DNA from: Acidovorax sp.
GTDB lineage: Bacteria; Pseudomonadota; Gammaproteobacteria; Burkholderiales; Burkholderiaceae_C
Direction: 5' to 3'
NCBI GenBank assembly: GCA_011620245.1
Contig: WOZN01000207.1
Span: 1 to 7,497, forward strand
DNA length: 7,497 bases
In this document: piece after piece, positions 1 to 6,980 of the stretch
Layout of the letters: the number at the start of each line of letters is the position of its first letter
Position numbering within the stretch: the stretch's first letter is position 1
Program-made: the position numbers and the translations under genes
Notes under the pieces: generated by a model
Told to the model about the DNA's origin: nothing
What the model saw: the letters and a program-made list of their open reading frames with translations, nothing else
Databases searched by the model: none

Positions 1-188
1 CTAGGAGGCTGTTGGACTTGGAAATCGTCGGCTGCAAATGGACCGCAGCGGTCCACTTTTTACCGTCTTTTTGCCCCATAGCCGGGCTATGGGGCTGCAA
101 ATCCGGCGAAAACTGTCCTCGCTGGAGCAGATTTTGGCGAAACCTTCGGTTTTCGCTGATCGACGCTCCAAGTCCGACAGCCTCCTAG
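1..188. repeat. Short non-coding element with 22-bp terminal inverted repeats (MITE-like)
   Basis: Bases 1-22 and 167-188 are inverted repeats matching at 21 of 22 positions; the one mismatch (13 against 176) is a T/G pair, so it would still pair in RNA. Both ends begin with CTAG. Inside are three nested hairpins: 39-46/48-55 (8 bp), 73-82/86-95 (10 bp, loop CGG) and 137-144/148-156 (with one bulged T). A 10-base direct repeat GGCTGCAAAT occurs at 30-39 and 93-102. No transposase is encoded, so it is either a non-autonomous element or a structured intergenic repeat. The window starts exactly at the left repeat, so sequence to the left of it cannot be judged. I believe similar sequences are dispersed in Acidovorax-type genomes, but that is memory, not a search. 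Confidence 0.75.
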
Positions 189-246
189 ATCCGTCAGTAG
201 CTTGTAAGTGGGGTGGCAGACAGTACCGCCCAGTTCCATCAGACCC

Positions 247-252
247 AGGAGA
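247..252 (+). promoter_or_regulatory. Ribosome binding site that fixes the acs start
   Basis: AGGAGA lies 7 bases before the ATG at 260. The reading frame is open upstream back to 38, inside the repeat, so this Shine-Dalgarno site is what selects the ATG at 260. The leader 189-246 shows no convincing -35/-10 pair, so the acs promoter may lie in or before the repeat. Confidence 0.8.
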
Positions 253-259
253 CAACATC

Positions 260-2254
260 ATGAGTTCGCCCAATTCCTCTATCGAGTCCGTGCTGGTTGA
301 AAACCGCGTGTTCCCGCCCTCGGATGCGGTGGTCAAAGCCGCCCGTATTTCAGGCATGGCCGGTTACGAAGCGCTGTGTGCCGAGGCCGACAAGGATTTC
401 GAAGGCTTCTGGGCCCGCCTGGCGCGCGAGAACCTGCAATGGACCAAGCCTTTCACCCGCATCCTGGATGAGTCGAATGCGCCGTTCTTCCAGTGGTTTG
501 CCGATGGCGAACTCAATGCTTCGGCCAATTGCCTGGACCGCCACATCGGCACGCCCACCGAGAACAAGACGGCCATCATTTTCGAGGCCGACGATGGCGC
601 GGTGACCCGCATCACCTACAAAGAGCTGCTGGCCCGCGTGAGCCAGTTTGCCAACGCCCTCAAGGCCCATGGGGTGGGCAAGGGCGACCGGGTGCTGATC
701 TACATGCCCATGACGATTGAGGGCGTCATCGCCATGCAGGCCTGTGCGCGCATTGGCGCCACGCACAGCGTGGTGTTTGGCGGCTTCAGCGCCAAGGCGG
801 TGCACGAGCGCATCATCGACGCGGGTGCGGTGCTCATCGTCACGGCGAACTACCAGATGCGCGGTGGCAAGGAGTTGCCGCTCAAGTCCATCATCGACGA
901 AGCGCTGGCGGCAGGCGGCTGCGACACCCTGCGCAACGTGTTTGTGTATGAGCGCACGTCCACGCCATGCAACATGGTCGAAGGGCGCGACAAGACCTTT
1001 GCCCAGGCACTGGCCGGCCAGAGCACCGAGTGCCCGCCCGTGGCCGTGGGCGCCGAGCACCCGCTGTTCATTCTCTACACCTCGGGCTCCACCGGCAAAC
1101 CCAAGGGCGTGCAGCACAGCACGGGTGGCTACCTGCTGTGGGCCAAAATCACCATGGACTGGACGTTCGACCTGCGCCCCGACGATATCTTCTGGTGCAC
1201 AGCCGACATTGGCTGGATCACGGGCCACACCTATGTCACCTACGGCCCACTGGCAGCGGGCGCCACGCAGGTCATCTTTGAAGGCATTCCCACCTTCCCG
1301 AACGCCGGGCGTTTCTGGCAGATGATCGAGCGCCACAAGTGCTCCATTTTCTACACTGCCCCCACGGCCATCCGCTCGCTCATCAAGGCGGCCGAGGGCG
1401 ATGCGGCAGTGCACCCCGCGCGCTTCGATTTGTCGAGCCTGCGCATCCTGGGCAGCGTGGGCGAACCCATCAACCCCGAAGCCTGGATGTGGTACTACAA
1501 ACACGTGGGTGGCGAGCGGTGCCCCATCGTGGACACCTTCTGGCAAACCGAAACCGGCGGCCATGTCATCACGCCGCTGCCCGGCGCCACGCCGCTGGTG
1601 CCCGGCAGCTGCACGCTGCCATTGCCCGGTATCACCGCTGCCATCGTGGACGAAACGGGCAACGACGTGGCCAATGGCGCGGGCGGCATCCTGGTCATCA
1701 AGCGCCCCTGGCCCAGCATGATCCGCACCATCTGGAACGACCCCGAGCGCTTCAAGAAGAGCTATTTTCCCGAAGAACTCAAGGGCTACTACCTGGCGGG
1801 CGATGGCGCTGTGCGCAGCGCCGACCGTGGCTATTTCCGCATCACAGGCCGCATTGACGATGTGCTGAACGTGTCAGGCCACCGCATGGGCACGATGGAA
1901 ATCGAATCGGCACTGGTGGCCAAGACCGATCTCGTGGCCGAAGCGGCCGTGGTGGGGCGCCCGGACGATCTGACTGGCGAGGCCATCTGCGCCTTCGTGG
2001 TGCTCAAGCGCTCGCGCCCCACGGGCGAGGAGGCCAGGCAGATCGCCAACGAGTTGCGCAACTGGGTGGCCAAGGAAATTGGCCCGATTGCCAAGCCCAA
2101 GGACATCCGCTTTGGCGACAACCTGCCCAAGACCCGCAGCGGCAAGATCATGCGCCGCCTGCTGCGCAGCATCGCCAAGGGCGAAGCCATCACCCAGGAC
2201 ATCAGCACGCTGGAAAATCCCGCAATTCTGGATCAGTTGTCGCAGACCAACTGA
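260..2254 (+). CDS. acs: Acetyl-CoA synthetase (acetate--CoA ligase, AMP-forming)
   Basis: This cytoplasmic enzyme activates acetate with ATP to acetyl-AMP and then forms acetyl-CoA, feeding the TCA cycle and glyoxylate shunt. The protein has 664 residues, close to the 652 of the Salmonella enzyme. It shows the N-terminal ACS cap, the AMP-binding P-loop [11 protein letters not shown] (273-283), and FWQTETGG, where W428 matches the Trp that limits the Salmonella pocket to acetate. The hinge/adenylate region GYYLAGDGA and [20 protein letters not shown] are also present. C-terminal [11 protein letters not shown] carries the catalytic Lys (K629), known in the family to be switched off by acetylation. 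The start at 260 has a good AGGAGA site and gives a family-like N terminus; the upstream open frame encodes only repeat. The Trp pocket favours acetate over propionate (PrpE). The gene stands alone and ends in hairpins. Confidence 0.96.
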   Translation: MSSPNSSIESVLVENRVFPPSDAVVKAARISGMAGYEALCAEADKDFEGFWARLARENLQWTKPFTRILDESNAPFFQWFADGELNASANCLDRHIGTPTENKTAIIFEADDGAVTRITYKELLARVSQFANALKAHGVGKGDRVLIYMPMTIEGVIAMQACARIGATHSVVFGGFSAKAVHERIIDAGAVLIVTANYQMRGGKELPLKSIIDEALAAGGCDTLRNVFVYERTSTPCNMVEGRDKTFAQALAGQSTECPPVAVGAEHPLFILYTSGSTGKPKGVQHSTGGYLLWAKITMDWTFDLRPDDIFWCTADIGWITGHTYVTYGPLAAGATQVIFEGIPTFPNAGRFWQMIERHKCSIFYTAPTAIRSLIKAAEGDAAVHPARFDLSSLRILGSVGEPINPEAWMWYYKHVGGERCPIVDTFWQTETGGHVITPLPGATPLVPGSCTLPLPGITAAIVDETGNDVANGAGGILVIKRPWPSMIRTIWNDPERFKKSYFPEELKGYYLAGDGAVRSADRGYFRITGRIDDVLNVSGHRMGTMEIESALVAKTDLVAEAAVVGRPDDLTGEAICAFVVLKRSRPTGEEARQIANELRNWVAKEIGPIAKPKDIRFGDNLPKTRSGKIMRRLLRSIAKGEAITQDISTLENPAILDQLSQTN

Positions 2255-2260
2255 TCCAGA
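2227..2260 (+). terminator. Perfect 13-bp hairpin spanning the acs stop codon
   Basis: Bases 2227-2239 and 2248-2260 are perfect inverted repeats with an 8-base loop (TCGCAGAC). The stem covers the last acs codons and the TGA at 2252-2254. No T tract follows, so it is not a classic intrinsic terminator. It may protect the 3' end of the mRNA, or act with the next hairpin at 2262-2277. Confidence 0.5.
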
Positions 2261-2261
2261 G

Positions 2262-2277
2262 GGCGCCGAAAGGCGCC
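2262..2277 (+). terminator. GC-rich hairpin with GAAA tetraloop after acs
   Basis: GGCGCC at 2262-2267 pairs with GGCGCC at 2272-2277 across a GAAA tetraloop, a very stable fold, starting two bases after the stop-codon hairpin. No run of T follows. It is likely part of the acs 3' end structure; a terminator role is inferred. Confidence 0.4.
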
Positions 2278-2438
2278 AGCGCGCAGCGCTTGCTGAGGGC
2301 CAAGTCTATCCTGCCGATGTAGGACGGCGCCGGTTCCTTGGTGCGTTACCGCGCAGGCCAGATGGCCATGAGGTACAACTGAGCAGCTTCATCCCGGTCA
2401 ACTCGGCCGGGGGACATTTGTTTACCGGAGTAACCCAC

Positions 2439-2906
2439 ATGCAAATGCGATCAATCCTCTTGCTCATCATCGTCCTGGCCATTGCCGCGCTTGCGGCACT
2501 GAACTGGGAACTGCTGACCGCTTCTTCCATGGTGTCGGTGGGGTTGATGACCTTCGAGGCCCCCCTGGGTTTGCTGATGCTGGGCCTGACCACGCTGCTG
2601 GGCGTGTTCTTCGCGGCCTATGTGCTGTCTTTGCAGGGCTCGGTGCTCATGGAGACGCGCCGCCACACCAAGGAGATGCAGGCGCAGCGCGAACTGGCCG
2701 ACAAGGCCGAGGCATCGCGTTTTACCGAACTGCGCAGCTTTCTCGAAGCCCAGCATGTGCAGGCCCAGGCAGCGTTGCTGGCACGGCTGGACCGCCTGGA
2801 GTCACACCTGATGGCAAGGGCTGAAGAATCCGACAACACCACGGCCGCTTACATGGGACAGCTGGAGCAGCAATTGCGGGGGCGTTCTGGAGGCAGCATC
2901 GTGTGA
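2439..2906 (+). CDS. LapA-domain-like inner-membrane protein with coiled-coil tail
   Basis: The product has 155 residues. Residues about 4-24 form a first hydrophobic segment (ILLLIIVLAIAALAAL), followed by a short polar stretch with NWELLTASS. A second segment lies at about 42-64 (LGLLMLGLTTLLGVFFAAYV). Residues from about 70 on are charged and helical (RRHTKEMQAQRELADKAEA and onward), a probable coiled coil in the cytoplasm. Two N-terminal helices separated by about 20 residues and then a coiled coil is the layout of the LapA (DUF1049) family. In enterobacteria LapA pairs with LapB in envelope/LPS control; no lapB is visible here, so that role is not implied. The start at 2439 has GGAG 8 bases upstream; a second ATG at 2445 is possible. 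It stands 184 bp after acs, so it is probably not co-regulated with acs. Confidence 0.8.
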   Translation: MQMRSILLLIIVLAIAALAALNWELLTASSMVSVGLMTFEAPLGLLMLGLTTLLGVFFAAYVLSLQGSVLMETRRHTKEMQAQRELADKAEASRFTELRSFLEAQHVQAQAALLARLDRLESHLMARAEESDNTTAAYMGQLEQQLRGRSGGSIV

Positions 2907-2914
2907 CGGAGCGC

Positions 2915-2956
2915 GCCCAAAACAAAGGCCGCGTTTCCTGGGGGGAAAGCGCGGCC
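2915..2956 (-). terminator. Intrinsic terminator of the cytochrome c gene
   Basis: GGCCGCG (2927-2933) pairs with CGCGGCC (2950-2956). The inner TTTCC (2934-2938) pairs with GGAAA (2944-2948), with one bulged G. Read on the minus strand, the stem is followed by TTTGTTTTGGG, the expected T-rich tail; on the plus strand no T run follows. It therefore belongs mainly to the minus-strand gene, though the stem may also slow transcripts from the convergent LapA-like gene, whose stop lies 20 bases away. Confidence 0.75.
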
Positions 2957-2998
2957 AGAGGGTGCAGAGCCTGAACTCCGCAGCGGCAAATTGCCGAA

Positions 2999-3304
2999 TT
3001 ACTTCAGCGTCAGAACCCAGGCAGCCAGTTTCTTGCTTTCTGCTTCAGAGACCTGGACATTGGCCGGCATGGGAACCGGGCCCCACACGCCAGAGCCACC
3101 CTTGACGATCTTGGCGGCAAGCTTGTCGACAGCGCCTTTTTGTCCGGCGTACTTGGCTGCCACATCCTTGTAAGCAGGGCCAACCAATTTCTTGTCCACA
3201 GCATGGCAGGCCATGCAGTTTTTCGATGTGGCCAAAGCCAAATCGGCCATGGCAGGAGCTGCGACCGACAGTGTCATGGCAAGAGTGATCAGGGTGCGCT
3301 TCAT
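2999..3304 (-). CDS. Small periplasmic class I cytochrome c (c551/c552 type)
   Basis: The product has 101 residues. Residues 1-20 are a Sec signal peptide (MKRTLITLAMTLSVAAPAMA) ending in an AMA cleavage site, leaving a mature protein of about 81 residues, the size of Pseudomonas cytochrome c551. CMACH at 30-34 is the covalent heme site with His34 as proximal ligand. VGPAY at 41-45 and WGPVPMPAN at 74-82 are typical of the c551/c552 group, with Met79 as the expected distal ligand. Such proteins carry single electrons in the periplasm to terminal oxidases, nitrite reductase or peroxidases; the partner here cannot be told. The start has AGGAAA (3312-3317 on this strand) 7 bases upstream. It is transcribed alone toward its own terminator at 2915-2956. 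Confidence 0.93.
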   Translation of the reverse strand: MKRTLITLAMTLSVAAPAMADLALATSKNCMACHAVDKKLVGPAYKDVAAKYAGQKGAVDKLAAKIVKGGSGVWGPVPMPANVQVSEAESKKLAAWVLTLK

Positions 3305-3421
3305 AGTGGAATTTCCTGAGGTTGAGTTACAGTGTTCATAACGAAATTGTAATGACTTGGGTTGACATCGCCATGCCTTTTGTCAATTCATGCATTGGAT
3401 CGGTATTTTTGGGAGATGATG
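3305..3421. promoter_or_regulatory. Divergent intergenic region with TTGACA inverted repeat
   Basis: This 117-bp spacer must hold the promoters of both the cytochrome gene and the Trp-rich gene. TTGACA at 3362-3367 and its reverse complement TGTCAA at 3381-3386 are inverted with 13 bases between. Either could be a -35 box, one for each direction, but neither has a convincing -10 at 16-18 bp. A better plus-strand pair is TTGTCA (3380-3385) with TATTTT (3404-3409), spacing 18. The region is richer in A/T than the coding DNA around it. Confidence 0.4.
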
Positions 3422-3664
3422 ATGTACATGTTGGGCTTGGGGCTCGTTTTGGCGTTGCTGAAATTCCTTGAAATCGGACCCCTGGCAGATTGGTCTTGGT
3501 GGTGGGTGCTGTCGCCATTTGCCATCGCGGCCTTGTGGTGGGTATGGGCCGACTCCACGGGTTACACCAAGCGCAAGGCCATGGAAAAAATGGACCAGCG
3601 CAAGCAGGACCGCATCAACCGGCACAAGGAAGCGCTGGGGATCCAGCGGCGCAAGCCGCGTTAG
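3422..3664 (+). CDS. Small Trp-rich membrane protein (TIGR04438-like)
   Basis: The product has 80 residues. A hydrophobic helix at about 3-21 (MLGLGLVLALLKFLEIGPL) is followed by WSWWW (24-28), a second helix to about 42 with LWWVW, then a basic, charged tail (TKRKAMEKMDQRKQDRINR). Seven tryptophans lie between residues 24 and 42. The EIGPLADWSWWWVLSPF pattern and the charged tail match the small Trp-rich protein family I know from betaproteobacteria; its function is unknown. GGGAG at 3411-3415 sits 6 bases before the ATG at 3422; in-frame ATGs at 3416, 3419 and 3428 are alternatives, so the N terminus is uncertain by a few residues. It lies 90 bp upstream of ilvD, in the same direction. Confidence 0.82.
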   Translation: MYMLGLGLVLALLKFLEIGPLADWSWWWVLSPFAIAALWWVWADSTGYTKRKAMEKMDQRKQDRINRHKEALGIQRRKPR

Positions 3665-3691
3665 GATGACCCGCATAACCCCCCAGAGATA

Positions 3692-3721
3692 ATTGCCCCT
3701 ATATTGCCCCTATATTGCCCC
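3692..3721 (+). repeat. 11-bp tandem repeat in the ilvD leader
   Basis: The unit ATTGCCCCTAT occurs at 3692-3702 and 3703-3713, with a partial third copy (ATTGCCCC) at 3714-3721. The copies are identical, so the array is recent or maintained. Each junction creates TATATT (3700-3705 and 3711-3716), one base from the -10 consensus TATAAT, about 40-50 bp before the ilvD ATG. No good -35 is seen at the right distance. Confidence 0.85.
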
Positions 3722-3754
3722 GGATTCCCGCGTAACCCTTTACCCCCAATCACG

Positions 3755-5611
3755 ATGCCTGTTTACCGCTCCAAAACCTCCACCGCCGGTCGCAACATGG
3801 CAGGTGCGCGCTCGCTCTGGCGTGCCACTGGCATGAAGGACGACGATTTTCAAAAGCCCATCATTGCGGTGGTCAACTCGTTCACGCAGTTCGTGCCCGG
3901 CCATGTGCACCTCAAGGACCTGGGGCAACTGGTGGCGCGCGAGATCGAGGCCGCCGGTGGCGTGGCCAAGGAGTTCAACACCATTGCCGTGGACGATGGC
4001 ATTGCCATGGGACATGACGGCATGCTGTATTCGTTGCCCAGCCGCGACATCATTGCCGACTCGGTGGAATACATGGTCAACGCGCACTGCGCCGATGCCA
4101 TGGTGTGCATCTCCAACTGCGACAAGATCACCCCCGGCATGCTGATGGCCGCCATGCGGCTGAATATTCCCGTGGTGTTTGTCTCCGGTGGCCCGATGGA
4201 AGCTGGCAAGGTCAAGTTGGCCAACCCAGACACGCACAAGCTCGAATTCAAGAAGCTCGACCTGATCGACGCCATGGTGATGGCGGCCGACGACAAGGTG
4301 TCGGACGCTGACCTGGCCGAAGTGGAGCGCTCGGCCTGCCCCACCTGCGGTTCCTGCTCGGGCATGTTCACCGCCAATTCCATGAATTGCCTGACCGAAG
4401 CGCTGGGCCTGTCGCTGCCAGGTAACGGCACTGTGGTGGCCACACATGCGGACCGCGAAGCGCTGTTCAAGCGTGCCGGCCATCTGGTGGTGGAGCTGTG
4501 CAAGCGTTATTACGAGCAAGACGATGCCACGGTGCTGCCGCGCTCCATGGGCTTCAAGGCCTTCGAGAACGCCATCACGCTGGACATCGCCATGGGCGGC
4601 TCGACCAACACCATCCTGCACCTGCTGGCCATTGCCCAGGAGGCCGAGATCAACTTCACCATGGCCGACATCGACCGCATCTCGCGCGTGGTGCCGCAGC
4701 TGTGCAAGGTGGCGCCCAACACCAACAAGTACCACATCGAAGACGTGCACCGCGCCGGCGGCATCATGGCCATCCTGGGTGAGCTCGACCGTGCTGGCAA
4801 GCTGCACACCGATGTCCCCACCGTGCATGCCAAGTCCATGAAGGAAGCGCTCGATGTCTGGGACATTGCGCGCAATCCGTCAGACGCGGTCAAGACGTTC
4901 TACATGGCCGGCCCCGCCGGCATCCCCACGCAAGTGGCGTTCAGTCAGGCCACTCGCTGGCCCAGCCTGGACCTGGACCGCGCGGAGGGCTGCATCCGCT
5001 CTGGTGACCACGCCTTCTCACAAGAGGGCGGCCTGGCCGTGCTGCGCGGCAACATCGCGCTGGACGGCTGCGTGGTCAAGACCGCCGGCGTGGACGATGC
5101 GCTGATGGTGTTCGAAGGGCCGGCCCATGTCACAGAGTCACAGGACGAGGCCGTGGCCAACATCCTGGACGACAAGGTCAAGACGGGCGACATCGTCATC
5201 GTGCGCTACGAAGGCCCCAAGGGCGGCCCCGGCATGCAAGAGATGCTGTACCCCACCAGCTACATCAAGTCCAAGGGCCTCGGCAAGGCCTGCGCGTTGT
5301 TGACGGATGGCCGCTTTTCGGGCGGCACTTCGGGCTTGTCCATCGGCCATGCATCGCCCGAGGCCGCCGCCGGTGGTGCCATCGGTCTGGTGAAGAACGG
5401 TGACCGCATTCGCATCGACATTCCCAACCGCTCGATCAACGTGCTGGTGTCCAATGAAGAACTGGCGCATCGCCGTGCCGAGCAGGACGCCAAGGGCTGG
5501 AAACCCGCGCAGCCTCGCAAACGCAATGTGTCGGCCGCCCTCAAGGCCTATGCCAAGCTGGTGATGTCGGCCGACAAGGGCGCTGTACGCGATTTGTCGC
5601 TGCTGGACTGA
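3755..5611 (+). CDS. ilvD: Dihydroxyacid dehydratase
   Basis: The cytoplasmic iron-sulfur enzyme dehydrates 2,3-dihydroxy-isovalerate and 2,3-dihydroxy-3-methylvalerate to the 2-keto acids, the third step of valine/isoleucine synthesis. The 618-residue length is close to the 616 of E. coli IlvD, and numbering is almost identical. D81 lies in [12 protein letters not shown]122 with K124 lies in SNCDKITPG; this Lys is carbamylated in the family. C195 is in [13 protein letters not shown], and S522 in [10 protein letters not shown]. Residue 49 is Gly (QFVPGHVHL), as in E. coli, rather than the third Cys (PCN) of [2Fe-2S] dehydratases, so an oxygen-sensitive [4Fe-4S] cluster is expected. The ATG at 3755 gives the conserved start [17 protein letters not shown], but no Shine-Dalgarno site precedes it. 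A TTG at 3704 is in frame but would add an unconserved tail. Confidence 0.97.
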   Translation: MPVYRSKTSTAGRNMAGARSLWRATGMKDDDFQKPIIAVVNSFTQFVPGHVHLKDLGQLVAREIEAAGGVAKEFNTIAVDDGIAMGHDGMLYSLPSRDIIADSVEYMVNAHCADAMVCISNCDKITPGMLMAAMRLNIPVVFVSGGPMEAGKVKLANPDTHKLEFKKLDLIDAMVMAADDKVSDADLAEVERSACPTCGSCSGMFTANSMNCLTEALGLSLPGNGTVVATHADREALFKRAGHLVVELCKRYYEQDDATVLPRSMGFKAFENAITLDIAMGGSTNTILHLLAIAQEAEINFTMADIDRISRVVPQLCKVAPNTNKYHIEDVHRAGGIMAILGELDRAGKLHTDVPTVHAKSMKEALDVWDIARNPSDAVKTFYMAGPAGIPTQVAFSQATRWPSLDLDRAEGCIRSGDHAFSQEGGLAVLRGNIALDGCVVKTAGVDDALMVFEGPAHVTESQDEAVANILDDKVKTGDIVIVRYEGPKGGPGMQEMLYPTSYIKSKGLGKACALLTDGRFSGGTSGLSIGHASPEAAAGGAIGLVKNGDRIRIDIPNRSINVLVSNEELAHRRAEQDAKGWKPAQPRKRNVSAALKAYAKLVMSADKGAVRDLSLLD

Positions 5612-5643
5612 CACCGCCCGGCGCGCAGGCACCGCCTGCCCAG

Positions 5644-5674
5644 ACCCGCCGGCCCATTTGGTAGCGGGTTTTTT
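5644..5674 (+). terminator. Intrinsic terminator of ilvD
   Basis: ACCCGC (5644-5649) pairs with GCGGGT (5664-5669) around a 14-base loop that can pair further inside (CC with GG around ATTT). Six T follow (5669-5674). A second small hairpin, GCAGGC (5625-5630) with GCCTGC (5634-5639), lies just upstream. The position 33 bases after the ilvD stop fits. Confidence 0.8.
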
Positions 5675-5676
5675 AT

Positions 5677-5725
5677 GCTCTGTTTTCGATAGCTTGAATC
5701 GCATGTTGCACATGCGCTGATGACC
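5677..5725 (+). repeat. Diverged copy of hairpin repeat, upstream of lgt
   Basis: GATAGCT at 5688-5694 is followed by a perfect 7-bp hairpin, CGCATGT (5700-5706), loop TGC, ACATGCG (5710-5716). Aligned without gaps to the reverse complement of 6648-6695, it keeps ATAGCT, the CGC/GCG stem cores and the terminal CC at the same spacing, while stem bases change in pairs. It lies between the ilvD terminator and the lgt promoter region. Confidence 0.5.
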
Positions 5726-5787
5726 GTTTTTCCTCGGAATTGCCAGGCGTTGCCGCCCCGATTCCCGCCCAGGGGCGCCGGGCCGGG

Positions 5788-5793
5788 CACAAT
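5788..5793 (+). promoter_or_regulatory. Candidate -10 box of lgt
   Basis: CACAAT lies only 10 bases before the lgt ATG, in GGGCACAATACCGCCC. This GGGCACAATA pattern shortly before a start codon is, in my recollection, frequent in Comamonadaceae. It would place the transcript start about 3-4 bases before the ATG, that is, an almost leaderless mRNA, which agrees with the missing Shine-Dalgarno site. No clear -35 is visible. Confidence 0.4.
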
Positions 5794-5803
5794 ACCGCCC
5801 ACC

Positions 5804-6643
5804 ATGCTGACCTATCCCCACATCGACCCCGTTGCCCTGCAGATCGGCCCTTTGGCCGTGCACTGGTATGGCCTGACCTATCTTGCGGCTTTTGGCCTGT
5901 TCATGCTGCTGGGCATGCGCCGCCTGCGCCATGAACCCTTTGCGTCCATCACCGGGCCGGGCGCCTGGTCACGCAGGGATGTTGAGGACATTCTTTTCCT
6001 CGGCGTGGTCGGTGTGGTGGCCGGGGGGCGGCTGGGCTACTGCCTGTTCTACAAACCGGGTTATTACCTCAGCCACCCGCTGGAGATTTTTGCCGTGTGG
6101 CAGGGTGGGATGAGCTTTCATGGCGGGCTGCTGGGCGCGATTGCGGCCATGCTGTGGTTTGCCCATTCGCGCAAGCGGCCCTGGCTGCAGGTGGCCGACT
6201 TTGTGGCGCCTTGTGTGCCCACGGGGCTGGCGGCCGGGCGCGTGGGTAACTTCATCAATGGCGAGTTGTGGGGGCGCTTTGCGAGCCCTGATCTGCCGTG
6301 GGGCATGGTCTTTGCGCACAGCGGCTCCATGCAGCCGCGCCACCCGTCGCAGGTGTACCAGTTCCTGCTGGAGGGGTTGCTGCTGTTTGTGCTGCTGTGG
6401 CTGTATGCGCGCCGTGAGCGCCGCCAGGGCCAGGTGGCGGCGGCATTTTTGGTGGGCTACGGTGTGTTGCGCTTCATTGCCGAGTATTTCCGCGAGCCCG
6501 ATGCATTCCTGGGCCTGCTCTCGTTGGGTATGAGCATGGGTCAGTGGCTTTGCCTGCCGATGATTGTGGCTGGCGTGGGACTGTGGGTGTGGGCGCAGCG
6601 CCAGCCCGTAGCGCCACGAAAAGCACCACGAAAATCCACATGA
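5804..6643 (+). CDS. lgt: Phosphatidylglycerol--prolipoprotein diacylglyceryl transferase
   Basis: Lgt is the inner-membrane enzyme that moves diacylglyceryl from phosphatidylglycerol to the lipobox Cys of prolipoproteins, the first step of lipoprotein maturation. The protein has 279 residues with about seven hydrophobic segments. Key residues line up with E. coli Lgt: Y22 in HWYGL (E. coli Y26), H106 in MSFHGGLLG (H103), R146 and N149 in the signature [14 protein letters not shown] (R143, N146), HPSQVY at 180-185, and R223 in [11 protein letters not shown] (R239). Between the signature and HPSQ the loop is about 19 residues shorter than in E. coli. The C terminus has a small repeated basic tail, APRKAPRK. 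The ATG at 5804 gives the usual [17 protein letters not shown] start; the open frame before it, from 5720, is unconserved. No Shine-Dalgarno site is seen. Confidence 0.96.
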   Translation: MLTYPHIDPVALQIGPLAVHWYGLTYLAAFGLFMLLGMRRLRHEPFASITGPGAWSRRDVEDILFLGVVGVVAGGRLGYCLFYKPGYYLSHPLEIFAVWQGGMSFHGGLLGAIAAMLWFAHSRKRPWLQVADFVAPCVPTGLAAGRVGNFINGELWGRFASPDLPWGMVFAHSGSMQPRHPSQVYQFLLEGLLLFVLLWLYARRERRQGQVAAAFLVGYGVLRFIAEYFREPDAFLGLLSLGMSMGQWLCLPMIVAGVGLWVWAQRQPVAPRKAPRKST

Positions 6644-6647
6644 AATA

Positions 6648-6695
6648 GGCCGCTAGCGCTTTATGGATAAGCGCTGATAGCTATTGAAATAGTAG
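6648..6695 (-). repeat. Interspersed hairpin repeat of Comamonadaceae type, downstream of lgt
   Basis: AGCGCTT (6655-6661) pairs with AAGCGCT (6669-6675) around TATGGAT; next to it is CTATT (6681-6685) pairing with AATAG (6688-6692). On the minus strand it reads CTACTATTT..ATAGCTATC..AGCGCTTATCCATAAAGCGCT..GGCC in pattern. I recall this motif from many intergenic regions of Acidovorax, Polaromonas and Rhodoferax. It starts 4 bases after the lgt stop and may shape the 3' end of the lgt mRNA, though no T run follows. It touches the stop codon of the minus-strand pseudogene. Confidence 0.65.
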
Positions 6696-6980
6696 TTACT
6701 GACGGGCGCTGGGTTCGGCCAACTGCCGTCGCAAGGCAGCGTTCTCGGCCGTCAGCTTGGCCACCATCTCGCGTTTGCGCAGTGCCAGCACGCCGCGCTG
6801 AAAGTCCGAAACGCTGCGCCGGCCCAGGTGCTGGTCGATCATCCACAGATGCATGTCTTCCATCGACTGAAAGCGCGTGTTCTGCAATAGGCCAGCAGGC
6901 TGCGCTCCAGCGACTCGTGTTCCTCGGGCTCAGCGGATCGAGATATAGGCCTTGAGGTCTTCGTTGATGATGATGTTTAT
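6696..6980 (-). pseudogene. Decayed ParB-N-domain protein (plasmid partition/replication-related)
   Basis: Three minus-strand pieces in different frames read together as one protein. Piece one (6980-6939) gives INIIINEDLKAYIS; piece two (6939-6925) gives DPLSP; piece three (6922-6890) gives EHESLERSLLA. A longer piece (6887-6696) gives LQNTRFQSMEDMHLWMIDQH, then LGRRSVSDFQRGVLALRKRE and a leucine-rich helix LTAENAALRRQL. From memory, intact relatives carry EGCRDALVLWG..VDGHNRY..FKT between LLA and QNTRF, so about 33 codons of the ParB-like core seem deleted. An in-frame stop falls at 6930-6932. No ATG precedes the first piece. The stop at 6696-6698 lies at the edge of the neighbouring repeat. 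Such proteins are found on plasmids, prophages and integrative elements, so this is probably a scar of one. The 6887-6696 piece alone (63 codons from TTG) has no clear start signal. Confidence 0.6.

Noticed and set aside
205..228. Possible sigma-54 type promoter before acs (GTGGCAGACAGTACCGC)
   Set aside because: The -24-like GG is present, but the -12 TTGC element is absent at the needed spacing.
38..259. In-frame upstream extension of the acs reading frame
   Set aside because: It runs through the inverted-repeat element and a leader, does not resemble the Acs N terminus, and the ATG at 260 has a good ribosome site.
350..1564. Long minus-strand open frame (404 codons) inside acs
   Set aside because: It lies wholly antisense to a well-conserved gene, is rich in His/Gly/Ala from GC-rich third positions, and has no family motif.
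3704..3754. TTG start that would extend ilvD by 17 residues
   Set aside because: The added residues derive from the tandem repeat and are not conserved in IlvD; no ribosome site supports it.
3740..4828. Long minus-strand open frame (362 codons) inside ilvD
   Set aside because: It is an antisense shadow of ilvD with His/Gly/Val-rich composition and no recognisable domain.
5720..5803. Upstream extension of the lgt frame
   Set aside because: The sequence covers the candidate -10 box and a Pro-rich unconserved stretch; Lgt proteins start near MLTYPHIDP.
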